Assembly: GCA_017354895.1 (NCBI GenBank)
Contig: CP071497.1
Coordinates: 3,534,001 to 3,598,000, forward strand
Origin: Podospora comata
Lineage: Eukaryota > Ascomycota > Sordariomycetes > Sordariales > Podosporaceae
DNA: 64,000 nt
Reading direction: 5' to 3'
Under the pieces are notes generated by a model, which was not told where the DNA came from, ran no database searches, and worked only from the letters and a program-made list of their open reading frames with translations. The stretch's first letter is position 1; every line of letters begins with the position of its first letter. The position numbers were made by a program, and so were the translations under genes. Shown here one piece after another: positions 32,910 to 42,640 of the stretch.

Positions 32910-34211
32910 ATGGAGGGATTCGGACTAGAGGTACGAGACGTTCTCGAACACACACCCGACGAGGTCAAGCCCCCGAGCTTCCCGACTCCCGCCAACCAGT
33001 CCGCGACCGGATTCCCAGCGCCCAAGAAACGAGTTTCTGCCTTCAAGAAGCAGCGCCAGAACAACAACACGAGCATGCTCCCGACTCCTCCAGCCCAATA
33101 TGGCCCAGAGCGGCCACCAGCACCAAAGCCAGAGGTGTCAGAAAAGCAGAGAATCGCCGAGGAAAATGACGCCCTTTTGAACTCGTTGCCGCCCGATCAG
33201 ATCATGGAAGAACAGCGCGACCTTTTCAAGAACCTTGATCCAAAGCTCATCCAAATGCTCCTCCGGCGCGCAAACCTCGACGATTCCGGTCCCGCGAAAT
33301 TCGATCCGTCCCCAGAACCCTCTTCGAGCGCGAAAACAACCCCCGTAACAACCACGACCAAACCCCCCAAAGCCACCGTCGAGGACGTCTCAGAAAACAT
33401 ACCACCACCACCATCCAAGAAAGATCCCACAAAACCCAAGAAAACAGTCACCTTTGACGAAGACGCCGCTCCCCCAGCTCCCCCAGCCAACCTCATCCCA
33501 GTCAAAAAGATCACCACCACCACCGACCCAAACCTCGTCATAACCCCCTCCAACGCCCCCGACGAAGCCCACACATTCCACACCCACTACCCCCAGCCCC
33601 CCACTGTCCCCGACCTCGACCCCGAAGACCCGGACTTTCTCGAGAAAATGCACTCCAAATTCTTCCCCAACCTCCCCGCCGACCCCTCCAAGCTCGCCTG
33701 GATGGCCCCCATCCCAACCCCGGGCTCCGCCACCGACAAAGAATCCCCTTACTACCCAGGCCAGGACTCACTCCCCATCTCTGCGCTGCGCTTTGACTTT
33801 CGCGGTTTACTCATCCCCCCAAGATTATCCCGGCAAATCCCTGTAACGAAGGGTCTTCACCACCATGGTGAGGCGCCCGAGGCGGCGGGGTATACTATTC
33901 CTGAGTTGGCGAGATATGCGAGATCGGAGGTCCCAGCGCAGAGGTGTATTGCTTATCAGACGCTGGGCAGGATGCTGTACAGGTTGGGAAGGGGTGATTG
34001 GGGGAAGGGTGAGGGTGGGAGGGTAGGGGAAGAGGACGATTTGGCATTTGGGTTGTGGAGGTGTTTCAAGGAGAATCGAGTGGTGGAGAGTATTGAAGAG
34101 GAGGTGCAGGGGGAGGAGGGGAGGGGGCACAGGAGTTGTTATGCTTATGCGACGGAGGCGTTGTGGCTGTTTGAGAAGGGGGGTTGGAGAGAGAGGTGGA
34201 GGGGGATGTGA
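32910..34211 (+). CDS. rpap1: RPAP1/Rba50-like RNA polymerase II assembly factor
   Basis: Single 433-residue frame. Rba50/RPAP1 acts in the cytoplasm in assembly and nuclear import of RNA polymerase II. The RPAP1 N-terminal domain is visible at about residues 72-118, with SEKQRIAEENDALLNSLPPD and IMEEQRDLFKNLDPKLIQML. The RPAP1 C-terminal domain is at about 290-365, with ALRFDFRGLLIPPRLS, then GYTIPELARYARSEVPAQRC and IAYQTLGRMLYRLG. Between them lies a Pro/Thr/Lys-rich linker and the acidic stretch LDPEDPDFLEKMHSKFFPNLP, which is also conserved in the family. Length agrees with fungal homologues. The plus strand is C-rich up to about 33800 and turns G-rich after 33880. Confidence 0.9.
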   Translation: MEGFGLEVRDVLEHTPDEVKPPSFPTPANQSATGFPAPKKRVSAFKKQRQNNNTSMLPTPPAQYGPERPPAPKPEVSEKQRIAEENDALLNSLPPDQIMEEQRDLFKNLDPKLIQMLLRRANLDDSGPAKFDPSPEPSSSAKTTPVTTTTKPPKATVEDVSENIPPPPSKKDPTKPKKTVTFDEDAAPPAPPANLIPVKKITTTTDPNLVITPSNAPDEAHTFHTHYPQPPTVPDLDPEDPDFLEKMHSKFFPNLPADPSKLAWMAPIPTPGSATDKESPYYPGQDSLPISALRFDFRGLLIPPRLSRQIPVTKGLHHHGEAPEAAGYTIPELARYARSEVPAQRCIAYQTLGRMLYRLGRGDWGKGEGGRVGEEDDLAFGLWRCFKENRVVESIEEEVQGEEGRGHRSCYAYATEALWLFEKGGWRERWRGM

Positions 34212-34556
34212 ATGGGGTGAAAGAGCAGAGGCTGATCATTGGGCCAAAAAAAGAATAGCATCAACAAGCAAAACCGGCATGTCAAACGAGGTTACGGAGC
34301 TGCATGTGAAGACAATCGAGCGCTGGACTGTGACAAATAACATGTGACTTGTTGAACATGCGAAAAGATGGAGAAAAGCATGGCCTAGTAGCTATGCCCG
34401 GCAGCTGACATACTTTGGGGGTGAACTTCGCCTCGAGTTCAACTGTCCAGTTTCTTGTCTTCCGGTGCCAGCAAAACGGGTGGTATTAAACTAAATATAT
34501 CCAGACCACCCATTCAATAAGAGCACCAACCGTGGTGATCACGACATTGTTAGGTG

Positions 34557-34595
34557 GAGAGAGAGAGAGAGAGAGAGTGTGTGTGTGTGTGTGTG
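34557..34595. repeat. (GA)n(GT)n compound microsatellite
   Basis: About 20 nt of GA directly followed by about 19 nt of GT. Confidence 0.95.
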
Positions 34596-34796
34596 GTAAT
34601 CACGTATTGAAAGGCGAAAAGTAGTAGTAAGAAAAGGGATGACGATGATGATGACAAGATTCAGAACCGTCACATGGGAGTGATTTATAGGTAGCTTCCT
34701 GTCAATAGGCACGGACGCGGTGTCTTCACCACCACCAAACAACCGCACTTGTTCCCATCCAGCATCAAATACACCGAGAATCACATCCACATCCAA

Positions 34797-34822
34797 ATCA
34801 TCATCATCATCATCATCATCAT
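34797..34822. repeat. (ATC)n microsatellite
   Basis: Eight to nine ATC units in a convergent intergenic spacer. Confidence 0.9.
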
Positions 34823-34964
34823 ATACAAGACAAATCCCCAAAACAAAATTACCACATTGTATCATACAAGTTACCTTCCCTTAACCCAACCCCCTATCAT
34901 CAAAGGATCTTTCAGTCATTAATTCCCATTTCTTTTCAATTCCCTACATCATACTCCCAGCCCA

Positions 34965-36827
34965 TCACTTCGACTCCCCATTAGCCAACCCAGCCCTCAA
35001 CTCATCCACCTCCCTCTGCAACCTCGTCAAATCAGCCAGTATATCCACCCCGTCACCACCACCACCCCCGGGTGAGGACACCACCACCTCATCTGTCGTG
35101 TCCGGTGTTGCTGCCGTCGCCATCGCCATAGCACTATTCCTAACACCACCACCACCACCACCACCACCACCCCTATGCTTCGGCACCGGCGGCGCCGGCT
35201 TGCTATTCCCACTACTCTTCCTCACCACCCCCTCCCCCGCTGCCCCGACAGGTTTCTTAGCCCTCACACTCGCCCCCCTAGCCGGAGGCGGCGGCGGCGG
35301 CGTCAACTTCTCCTTTGCCGTCCCTACCACCGGTGGAGGGCTGGCAATAGCTTCCACCACCGATCCCGCCAGCGCCGGTGTGACCACACTGTTATTATTC
35401 GGCGTACTACTCCCAGACAGTGTCGGCGGCGGAGATACAGCCTCACCACTGGGCGACGCCACCACCCTCTGCGATGGTCTCCTCGGGGGCGGCGGTGCCG
35501 GCGCGTGGATGTTGGCTCGTAAGGAAGAAGACCGGGAACGGGTCGATTCCATTGATGATCGACGAGTACTGCTAAACAATTCCTCCTCTGGTGAAAAAGG
35601 CCTAGGCTCGGACCTGCCATGATGTGGTTGTCGTCTCGGCGGGGGGGCAGGTTTTCTTGACGGTGGTGGTGTCGGCAGACTAGAGGTTGGGGAGGGGGAG
35701 CGTAAAGCGTGGATGATGTGAAGACCTGGGTCGGGCATGGCAGGCTCGGGAATCTTCCCCGCTGCTTCGTGGTCGAATATATTGCCATCTTCTGACACCG
35801 AGGGTTGTGAAGGGAGGGGTTTGTTAACGTCTGACGGGGTTGGGGGCCGCTGTCGAGATGGTGACATGACAGGTTTAGGGCTTGCTAGTGATGATGAAGA
35901 CGAGGTTTTGCCGCCTAGGGAGCTGCTGCTCTCCTGGCGGGTCGGGTCTGGTCGGATGAGTTTTCCATGGCGGGAGCTCGGGGGAGGGGGTTTCTTTCTC
36001 AGGATGGTCGGTGCAGGTTGAAGGGTGGCGGCGGGAGGGCTGGGGAGTAACCTTTGCTGCTCATCTCCAACCGTCTGGCCTGGTATTTCCCGTGATAGAC
36101 GTGGCGTGTCCTGCAACTGTATCGTTATCTCCGTCCCAGCTCTTTCCTCCGCCCTCCCGAGATCAGTACTCGACCGTGCCGGTGTTGATCCCCCGGTCTG
36201 TCCAGTCAACAACAGCCTCCTGAACGCATCCACATCCAGCCCTCCCCTCGACCCTCCTGCCCCCACCTCAGTTTCCCCCCTCTCCTCCAACCCTGGTTGT
36301 CCCATCTGAAAAGATATCCTCGGCACCCCTCCCTCCCGCCGCCTATCCCCCTCTTGCACCGCCAACTCCTCAACCGAGCTCTTATTCGACCCCCCACCCA
36401 CCCCAAAAGGATCTACCTCCACCACCACCTCCTCCTCCCCCTCCTCCTCCTCCTCCTCACTACTCTCACTACCACTATCACTCTCCTCATCCGGCTCCCC
36501 AATCGGCGGGAACCTCTCCCCAAACCCATCACTCTCCTCCGAACTACTCGGCGGCGGGCTCTGCACCCTCACCTTCTTGACAACCTTTTGCTTCAGAAAA
36601 CTCGTCGTCGGCGGCGGCTGAGCCGGTCTCGGTACACCCTGCAATGTTTCCCAGAACTGATCACCGCCGCCGCCCCCAATCGTCAAACTCGAGGTATTAT
36701 CATCCCCCTGTATCGTCGGCGGTGGTGGCGGAGGAGGGGTCGTCGACTGCAGATCTGGGACGTCGGTAGCGGCAACGGGCTTGCGACGAAACGGGTTATT
36801 GGAATTGAACGATGGTTGGGCGGCCAT
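34965..36827 (-). CDS. Disordered NPF- and proline-rich protein, function unknown (620 aa)
   Basis: One open frame. I take the ATG at 36827 (MAAQPSFNSNNPFRRKP) rather than the far upstream codon because a normal start context is there and the upstream 32 codons look like UTR. The protein has an NPF tripeptide near residue 10, a possible ligand of EH-domain endocytic proteins. A conserved-looking basic-proline element KQKVVKKVRVQSPPPSSSEE sits near residue 80, followed by acidic runs and DPFGVGG. Many proline runs (PPPPRRPSQRV, LTPPPPPPARGA) could bind SH3 or WW domains, and a short coiled coil (LTRLQREVDELRAGLAN) ends the protein. From this I infer an actin-patch or polarity adaptor, but I do not recognise the family. 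A nine-glycine run is coded by a GGT repeat at 35149-35175. Confidence 0.65.
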   Translation of the reverse strand: MAAQPSFNSNNPFRRKPVAATDVPDLQSTTPPPPPPPTIQGDDNTSSLTIGGGGGDQFWETLQGVPRPAQPPPTTSFLKQKVVKKVRVQSPPPSSSEESDGFGERFPPIGEPDEESDSGSESSEEEEEEGEEEVVVEVDPFGVGGGSNKSSVEELAVQEGDRRREGGVPRISFQMGQPGLEERGETEVGAGGSRGGLDVDAFRRLLLTGQTGGSTPARSSTDLGRAEERAGTEITIQLQDTPRLSREIPGQTVGDEQQRLLPSPPAATLQPAPTILRKKPPPPSSRHGKLIRPDPTRQESSSSLGGKTSSSSSLASPKPVMSPSRQRPPTPSDVNKPLPSQPSVSEDGNIFDHEAAGKIPEPAMPDPGLHIIHALRSPSPTSSLPTPPPSRKPAPPPRRQPHHGRSEPRPFSPEEELFSSTRRSSMESTRSRSSSLRANIHAPAPPPPRRPSQRVVASPSGEAVSPPPTLSGSSTPNNNSVVTPALAGSVVEAIASPPPVVGTAKEKLTPPPPPPARGASVRAKKPVGAAGEGVVRKSSGNSKPAPPVPKHRGGGGGGGGGVRNSAMAMATAATPDTTDEVVVSSPGGGGGDGVDILADLTRLQREVDELRAGLANGESK

Positions 36828-38793
36828 TGTGTCTTTGACTTGTAGCAGAAAGGTAGGTCGAGAATATAAAAATATAAACAAGCTGTAGATTTGAGAGGCG
36901 CGCGGCTGGCGCAACAGCTGCAATCACGCAACAAGATAATAGGTCGGTTGAACAGCCCGGGCGTGTGCCTTGGTAGTAAGGTTTGGTAAAAAGGAGCCAC
37001 TTAGGTAAGGTACGGTGATGGTGGTGGCATCGCTGATGGGTGCCTGATTAGAACCGAACCGGCCGCCGCTGACTTCCAATAACTTGGACAGTGACGCGGG
37101 TTGTCGGATGCGGTCGGGATTAGTGGGGGGTAGGTTTGTTGACGTTGGGTGCTTGTCCGTCTCCAATGCACGTTTCCACAACAGCTTGGGCGATAAAAAC
37201 TGTAGATAGCTATCTAGTGGTAGGTAGTGTGTCAAAGGATTAGACAGCAAACGGAAGCTTCCTCCCCAGAGCTGAGCTGTGCTGTGCTTCCTGGGCCACG
37301 CCAACAGTCGATCAGGCACAGCAACAGCACCTGAACCAGATGACGGCAGAATCCCTTTCCGGAACACACACACCCACGTTTCGATAAGGAACCTTCCGAT
37401 AAGACTGGCAGTGTACCCCGCTAGCTAGCTCCGAACGGCAAGACCCACTTGAGAACATGCAGGACATGCTTGTCTGGGCACAGACCAGCATGAATCGGCG
37501 TGTAAGTGCCACAACTGGTGAAGCCTCAGGTTTCTCGTTGGCCCACTTTGATTGACACCTGTGCCGTGGTTGGGTATACATATGAGACAGACACATGTGT
37601 ATTTTGATAGATGTATCCGGGCCGCTGAAGAATACATCTTGATCACAATCATCAATCCCAATTTTATCGCGAGATTTCTGTCAAGAAGAATGAGCTAGCT
37701 GGCTGATCACATTCCCCCATCTCAAGCGGTGAACAAAACCTCCCCCCGCAACAACACCCCCAATAATCCCGCACTTTCTTCTTGCTCTTACCTTTCCAAA
37801 TCTAGATTTACCATCTCAGCAAGTTACAAATGGTAGTCAACCCTCCAACTCAAAACACATCCCCAAAAAACAACAAAAAAAAAACAAGGAGTGGCCGATG
37901 AGGAACCACACCCCTGACCCCGACCCCGACCCCTGGGCGGCAGAAAAATGAGAATGGGGTCAAACTGAAAATGTAAACAACCCCCGGTCGACGCGCCACC
38001 TACGCGTCGAGGAGCCCCCCTCCCCCCACTTGTTGGACCCCTTCTCTCTCTCTCTCTCCTCTCTGTATCCCTCCAGATCAAAACCACCATTCACTCATTC
38101 ACTCAAAACTAACGTGAGACCTCTCCAAAGATTTTGTCAGAAAGTAATTCAATTGGCATGTATAATTACAACTCATCAGGCCCCAAAAACCCCCCAGCCG
38201 AGATTTTAAGCCCACCTACCCACCCTACCTCCAACAAAAATCCTCTAACGCCTCCCTGCCCCCAAAAGTCTACCCTCTTTTGCGCGCGCGCTTCCCGGTT
38301 CCAAAGTCCTTTTCCCAATCATGTGTGTTTGTAGTGATGTCGCGGTACGAATGATGGTTGGGTATCGATAGCAGAGAAAAACCAAATGCATCTTGAATGA
38401 TTCCAACAAAGGCTGCTCGCAAGTGATGATGATCGTCGTCCGACCCCTTCCTGTCTTTATGGTTGAAAATGTTTGTTGTATATGCAAGCTCTGGGAAGGG
38501 GGGGGTATAGTAGAGCCAATAACCTTCGTCAACAAAAAGCATGTTTTTCCCACACGTTCTTCCCCCGTAATAAAAAAAATGTGATACAGGCCCTCCGAAA
38601 ACAATAAAAACCCGCGCGCGCGCAAAAATGGTGCCTAGAAAAGCGGCCGCTTATCCCAATGATAACCCCCAAGATGATAGCCCCAGTAATAATCCTGAAC
38701 GCCAAACTATAATAAATAAATAAAAAGCAGAGCCGTCACATCAAACAAGTATAAAAAAAAACCATCATGACAAGAAAGACTGGCCGTCGGCTT
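36828..38793. other. Intergenic, no gene seen
   Basis: Upstream region of the proline-rich gene and 3' flank of histone H1. C-run-rich patches at 37980-38060 and an alternating CGCGCGCG run near 38613 are present. No frame is convincing. Confidence 0.55.
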
Positions 38794-39991
38794 CTACGCC
38801 GAGGCAGCTTCCGCCTTGTCAGCCTTCTTTGGTGTCTTCTCCTTCTTGGGGGCAGCGGCCTTCTTGGGAGCAGCCTTCTTGGGCGCGGCCTTGGCGGCGG
38901 GGGCGGCCTTGGTGACGCGACCGGACTTGGTCTTGGTCAGGACAGCAGGCTTCTCCTCAGCAGGGGCTTGGGCAGCCTGGATAGACAATGTCAGCGGATA
39001 TTCATGAAAAGTCACGTGGGTGTGTCATAGGATGCTCACCTTCTTGGGGGCAGCCTTCTTCTCCTTCTTCTCCTTGGGCGCGGCAGCCTTCTTGGGGGCA
39101 GCGGCCTTCTTCTCCTTCTTCTCCTTGGGAGCGGCCTCCTTCTTCTCCTTCTTCTCCTTGGGAGCGGCAGCCTTCTTGGTGGCAGCCTTCTTCTCCTTGG
39201 GAGCAGCCTCCTTCTTCTCCTTGGGCGCGGCGGCCTTCTTAGGGGCAACAGGCTTCTTCTCCTTGGGAGCGGCAGTCTTCTTGGCGAGCTTGGTGCCGCC
39301 GGAGGGGCCCTTGGGCTGCTCGAAGATGCCCTTGTCGACACCAGACTTCAAGGCCTTGTTGAAGAGGGAGTCGAACATGTTGTCAGAGGCATTGATGGTG
39401 TTGTTGCTCTTGACATACTTCTTGAGGGATTGACGGCTGGCGGCTGAGTCAGTCCGAGGCGTTCATGTGATGTGTAAATGAGATAATTGTGAGGTGAGAG
39501 TGGGCGGGTGAGCCAAGGAGGCTGTGGTGGGCGGTCGCATTTGCGACACGCGCATCGTTGTGGATGTTCTCGCTACGCGAGATGGGTGGATGAGAGAAGA
39601 AGAAAAAAATGCAGAAATTTTCTTACCTGGAGCCATTGCGATCCTTGAGCTGCAATTCAAGAAAAAGCAGCGTCAGTAAATGTGATCATGAATGCAAAGT
39701 GGGCAAAATCCGAGCGTAGTGAGACGTGGGATCAAAGACATCATGAGCTTCCTTCATCACTCATCTCACTTGCGACCGGACGCGTCGGCATGAACCAACA
39801 GGGGCAGTGAAAATTACCTGAATGATGGCATCCGTGATCATGTCCTGGATAAAAGTTAGATACGACTGATCAATCAAGAACATGTCCAATGTATAGACTC
39901 TTCATACTTGGTAGGAGGGGTGGACGGGGGCGGCCTTTGCCTTGGGGGCAGCGGCGCCCTCAGTCTTGGTCTCGGTCTTCTTGGGAGGCAT
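38794..39991 (-). CDS. hH1: Linker histone H1 (five exons, 237 aa)
   Basis: Exons, in coding order: 39908-39991, 39818-39844, 39627-39649, 39040-39436 and 38794-38976. All introns are GT-AG and phases agree, including two tiny exons of 27 and 23 nt. The protein begins MPPKKTETKTEGAAAPK, then the winged-helix globular domain runs over about residues 22-105: VHPSYQDMITDAIIQ, LKDRNGSSRQSLKKYVKSNN and FDSLFNKALKSGVDKGIFEQ. The C-terminal tail is Lys/Ala/Pro-rich with repeated APKEKKEKK units and ends KADKAEAASA. It binds linker DNA and compacts nucleosome arrays in the nucleus. Split H1 genes are usual in filamentous ascomycetes, whereas animal H1 genes lack introns. Confidence 0.96.
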
Positions 39992-42640
39992 GGTGATGGT
40001 TTGAAGTGGTAGTTGTTTTGTTTGGTGTAGATGACAATACAGATGCTAGATGCTGTTCGAAGCGGAAATGGACGAGTCGGACAGAGAAGGTGAAGAACGG
40101 CTTGCAAGTTCGGTGTGGACGAGAGAAACCAGGGACAGGAGGGTGGGCGGGCTGTCGCGCTCGGGGGGGATGATCGGGTGTTTATATATGGAAGCGGGGG
40201 TCTCGCCCACCCCCGAGTGATTGTGCTGATTGTGCCCTGGAGCTGCCCAAATTCCCGGGGCAAAAGCTCGCAGCTTTGGTGCAAGGTATGGCCCGTGCCC
40301 CCCACTAGAAGCATGCCTAGAGCTCCCAGGCATATGGCAGACACACGCCCGTTCCCAGCATCCATGTCACCCTGTCTTGCTCCGAAAAAGCCCAGATCAT
40401 GTGGGGACCTTACACTCTGTGAGGTGGCATCATATGGCTGCATCACCGAAGTGCATGAGGCGTGAGGTGTGAGTGAGAGACGGGAGCGAGTAAGTGAGTG
40501 CAGCCCAACGTGCGTGGCTACCTAGGTCCCTTGGTGAGGTGATGCCATCTCTGTTTTACGCACACCCTTTCGTCACTCAACCCCAACCCGACGGCATGGC
40601 CTGGATGGATGGATGCCCAATCATTGTCTTACTCAACCATTCACTGCTGAAGAACTTCTACTTCTTGTGGATGATGGGGGCAAGGGACGAGGCACAAGGT
40701 GCATGGCGGGGAAGGCCAGTCATACAGCTATCTATCTATCTACTACTACGTACACTACCCAACAACCATGAGCATGGGAGGGGTGGCTGTCACCCATCAT
40801 TCACCACAGGGTCATCCGAACGGGGAAGCCTTCTCGATCTGCCGCTAAGCTGAATTGGAACCCTGGACTGTTCGTCATCGTCATCGTCAAGATCACATAA
40901 GGAACCCTGGATCATGTCAGTGCTAAAAAGGGTAAAAAAACAGGTGACATGCCGCTGCCAGACAGGCGGGGTGAAGGGGGGAAGGAGAAGAAAAAAAGGA
41001 TGCAGAATGCCAGATGGATCATGGAAGGGAGGGAGAGAGAGGGGGGCGGCAGGCGTGCCGGGATTCTTGGGGTCCTCCTTCGATCACTTGCCGCTCCCCG
41101 TTATTTTGGCGCTTTCCCTCTTTGGGCGGGCATTTAAATCGGAAACAAACAAAAACTTCGCAGCGTGCCTATTTTCTGATTGGCCCGTTCAACGACACCG
41201 GATCCACCTTGTACCTCGAGTTGTCAATCATGCGCACCCCGCCTGTCGAAAGAGCATCTCTGATCTCGAGCTCGCCCCGACTCCCCCTTCCCTCGGTTTG
41301 ATTCGAGTTCCCACGCTTCTTCCCTTTTCTCGACCCGGGTCCGCAGCACATGGTTGGAATCACCCGACTCTGCTCTTCTTTGTGTGCTTTTTATTTCATT
41401 TTTTGCGCCCGGGGACCGCGGGGCATTGTTCCAAATACCGATGACCATTTCCGAGACGAGAGTTGGCATTCAAGCATCTGTTTTCGGACGCGATTTGGCT
41501 TCACGCGCCTTGGTCGGTCCAAACCATCGCTCTCTGGCGCATTCAACATAGCACCTCACCAACCCCTGCTTTGTCGTAGAAGAATACATCAGTTCGATCG
41601 GGCAATTGATGCCGTTTCTTCCATGTGCTTATTTTTCGCACTGCACCGTTGTTGCCTGAGATATCTGCACTTGAAGCGAAAGTCACTCCTGATGGTGGGG
41701 CGGCTCGCGAGCTGCTCGTGAAGCTTTGGTTGAAGCTATCCGCATCTCAACCCTTCCACACTTTTGCCTTTTCCCACAGCCCACCACATTGCTTTTCGCT
41801 CTTCAAACATTGATAGATCATTCCGAGGGGCTCTTGTTTTTGTTTTTGTCACTTTTTTGGTTTGCTCCTGGTCAATTGAGGCCAATTCAGGCACCATTTC
41901 CAACGCCAGCAAGGTGATGTCGTGTCGATCTGCACGTTTGGCCAGCTCATTCACCCTTCGATTGGTCCACCACAACAGCTTTCTTTTCCTCGATATGAAA
42001 CGGTAATTCTCTTTTCTGCGTGCCAGGTTCACTCCTGCGCAAGTGTTCTCGAGGGGAGTTGTTTTTTCAGCATTGCTGTGTGTCACTTTGATGCTGCCGC
42101 GTCACGCAGTCAACGTGGGTTTGGCATCAGGCGAGCCGTCCGGTTTCTTGATGTTCCTGGATTCGTGTCAGCCACACATATGCATGGACAGCAGATGATG
42201 GTGTTGACGAATGGTATGCGATAAATGGTGAAGAGAGTTCATTTTGAGCGAGTACTGTGATGATTCAGGAGGCTGGTGTTCACGTTCCTGTTCAGAGCGA
42301 CTTCGATGGTCGGGCGTCATCTCACGAGTCGACCTGGCCAACCGCCACGATTACGTCGACACTTATCCTGCCGCCCACGTTTCGGTCGCGGTAACTGAGA
42401 TGAGTCATCATCAAGTGTGCAAATTTCAAAAGAAGTCAAAGGTGGACATTTGGTGTCTCGTGGATTTTGTCAACTGAAATATGCCCAACTAGTTGAAGTC
42501 TGATTAGTCGGTAGTCTAGTGACCACATCTGTAAACTAGGTTCAAACTAGAGATAGTCCATTCGTACAGCATAGAGATAGCTCAGAGCTTCAGACATTAG
42601 CCAATACATACCATCCATGTGATTTTCAACTTCTATGTCC
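39992..42640. other. Intergenic region upstream of histone H1
   Basis: About 2.6 kb. Apart from the H1 promoter at the left, frames of up to 176 codons (40914-41444 plus strand) lack recognisable domains, and I call no gene. The right end is the 3' flank of the HeLo-like gene. Confidence 0.5.
40181..40188 (-). promoter_or_regulatory. TATA box of the histone H1 gene
   Basis: TATATAAA on the minus strand, about 190 nt before the H1 ATG, the only good TATA in that upstream region. Confidence 0.5.

Larger units (their letters stand above)
34212..34964. other. Convergent 3' flanks with simple repeats
   Basis: No gene. The interval holds two microsatellites (34557-34595 and 34797-34822) between the convergent stops of the RPAP1 gene and the proline-rich gene. 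Confidence 0.6.

Noticed and set aside
40914-41444. 176-codon plus-strand frame
   Set aside because: Mixed composition with no domain, and overlapping frames are equally open.
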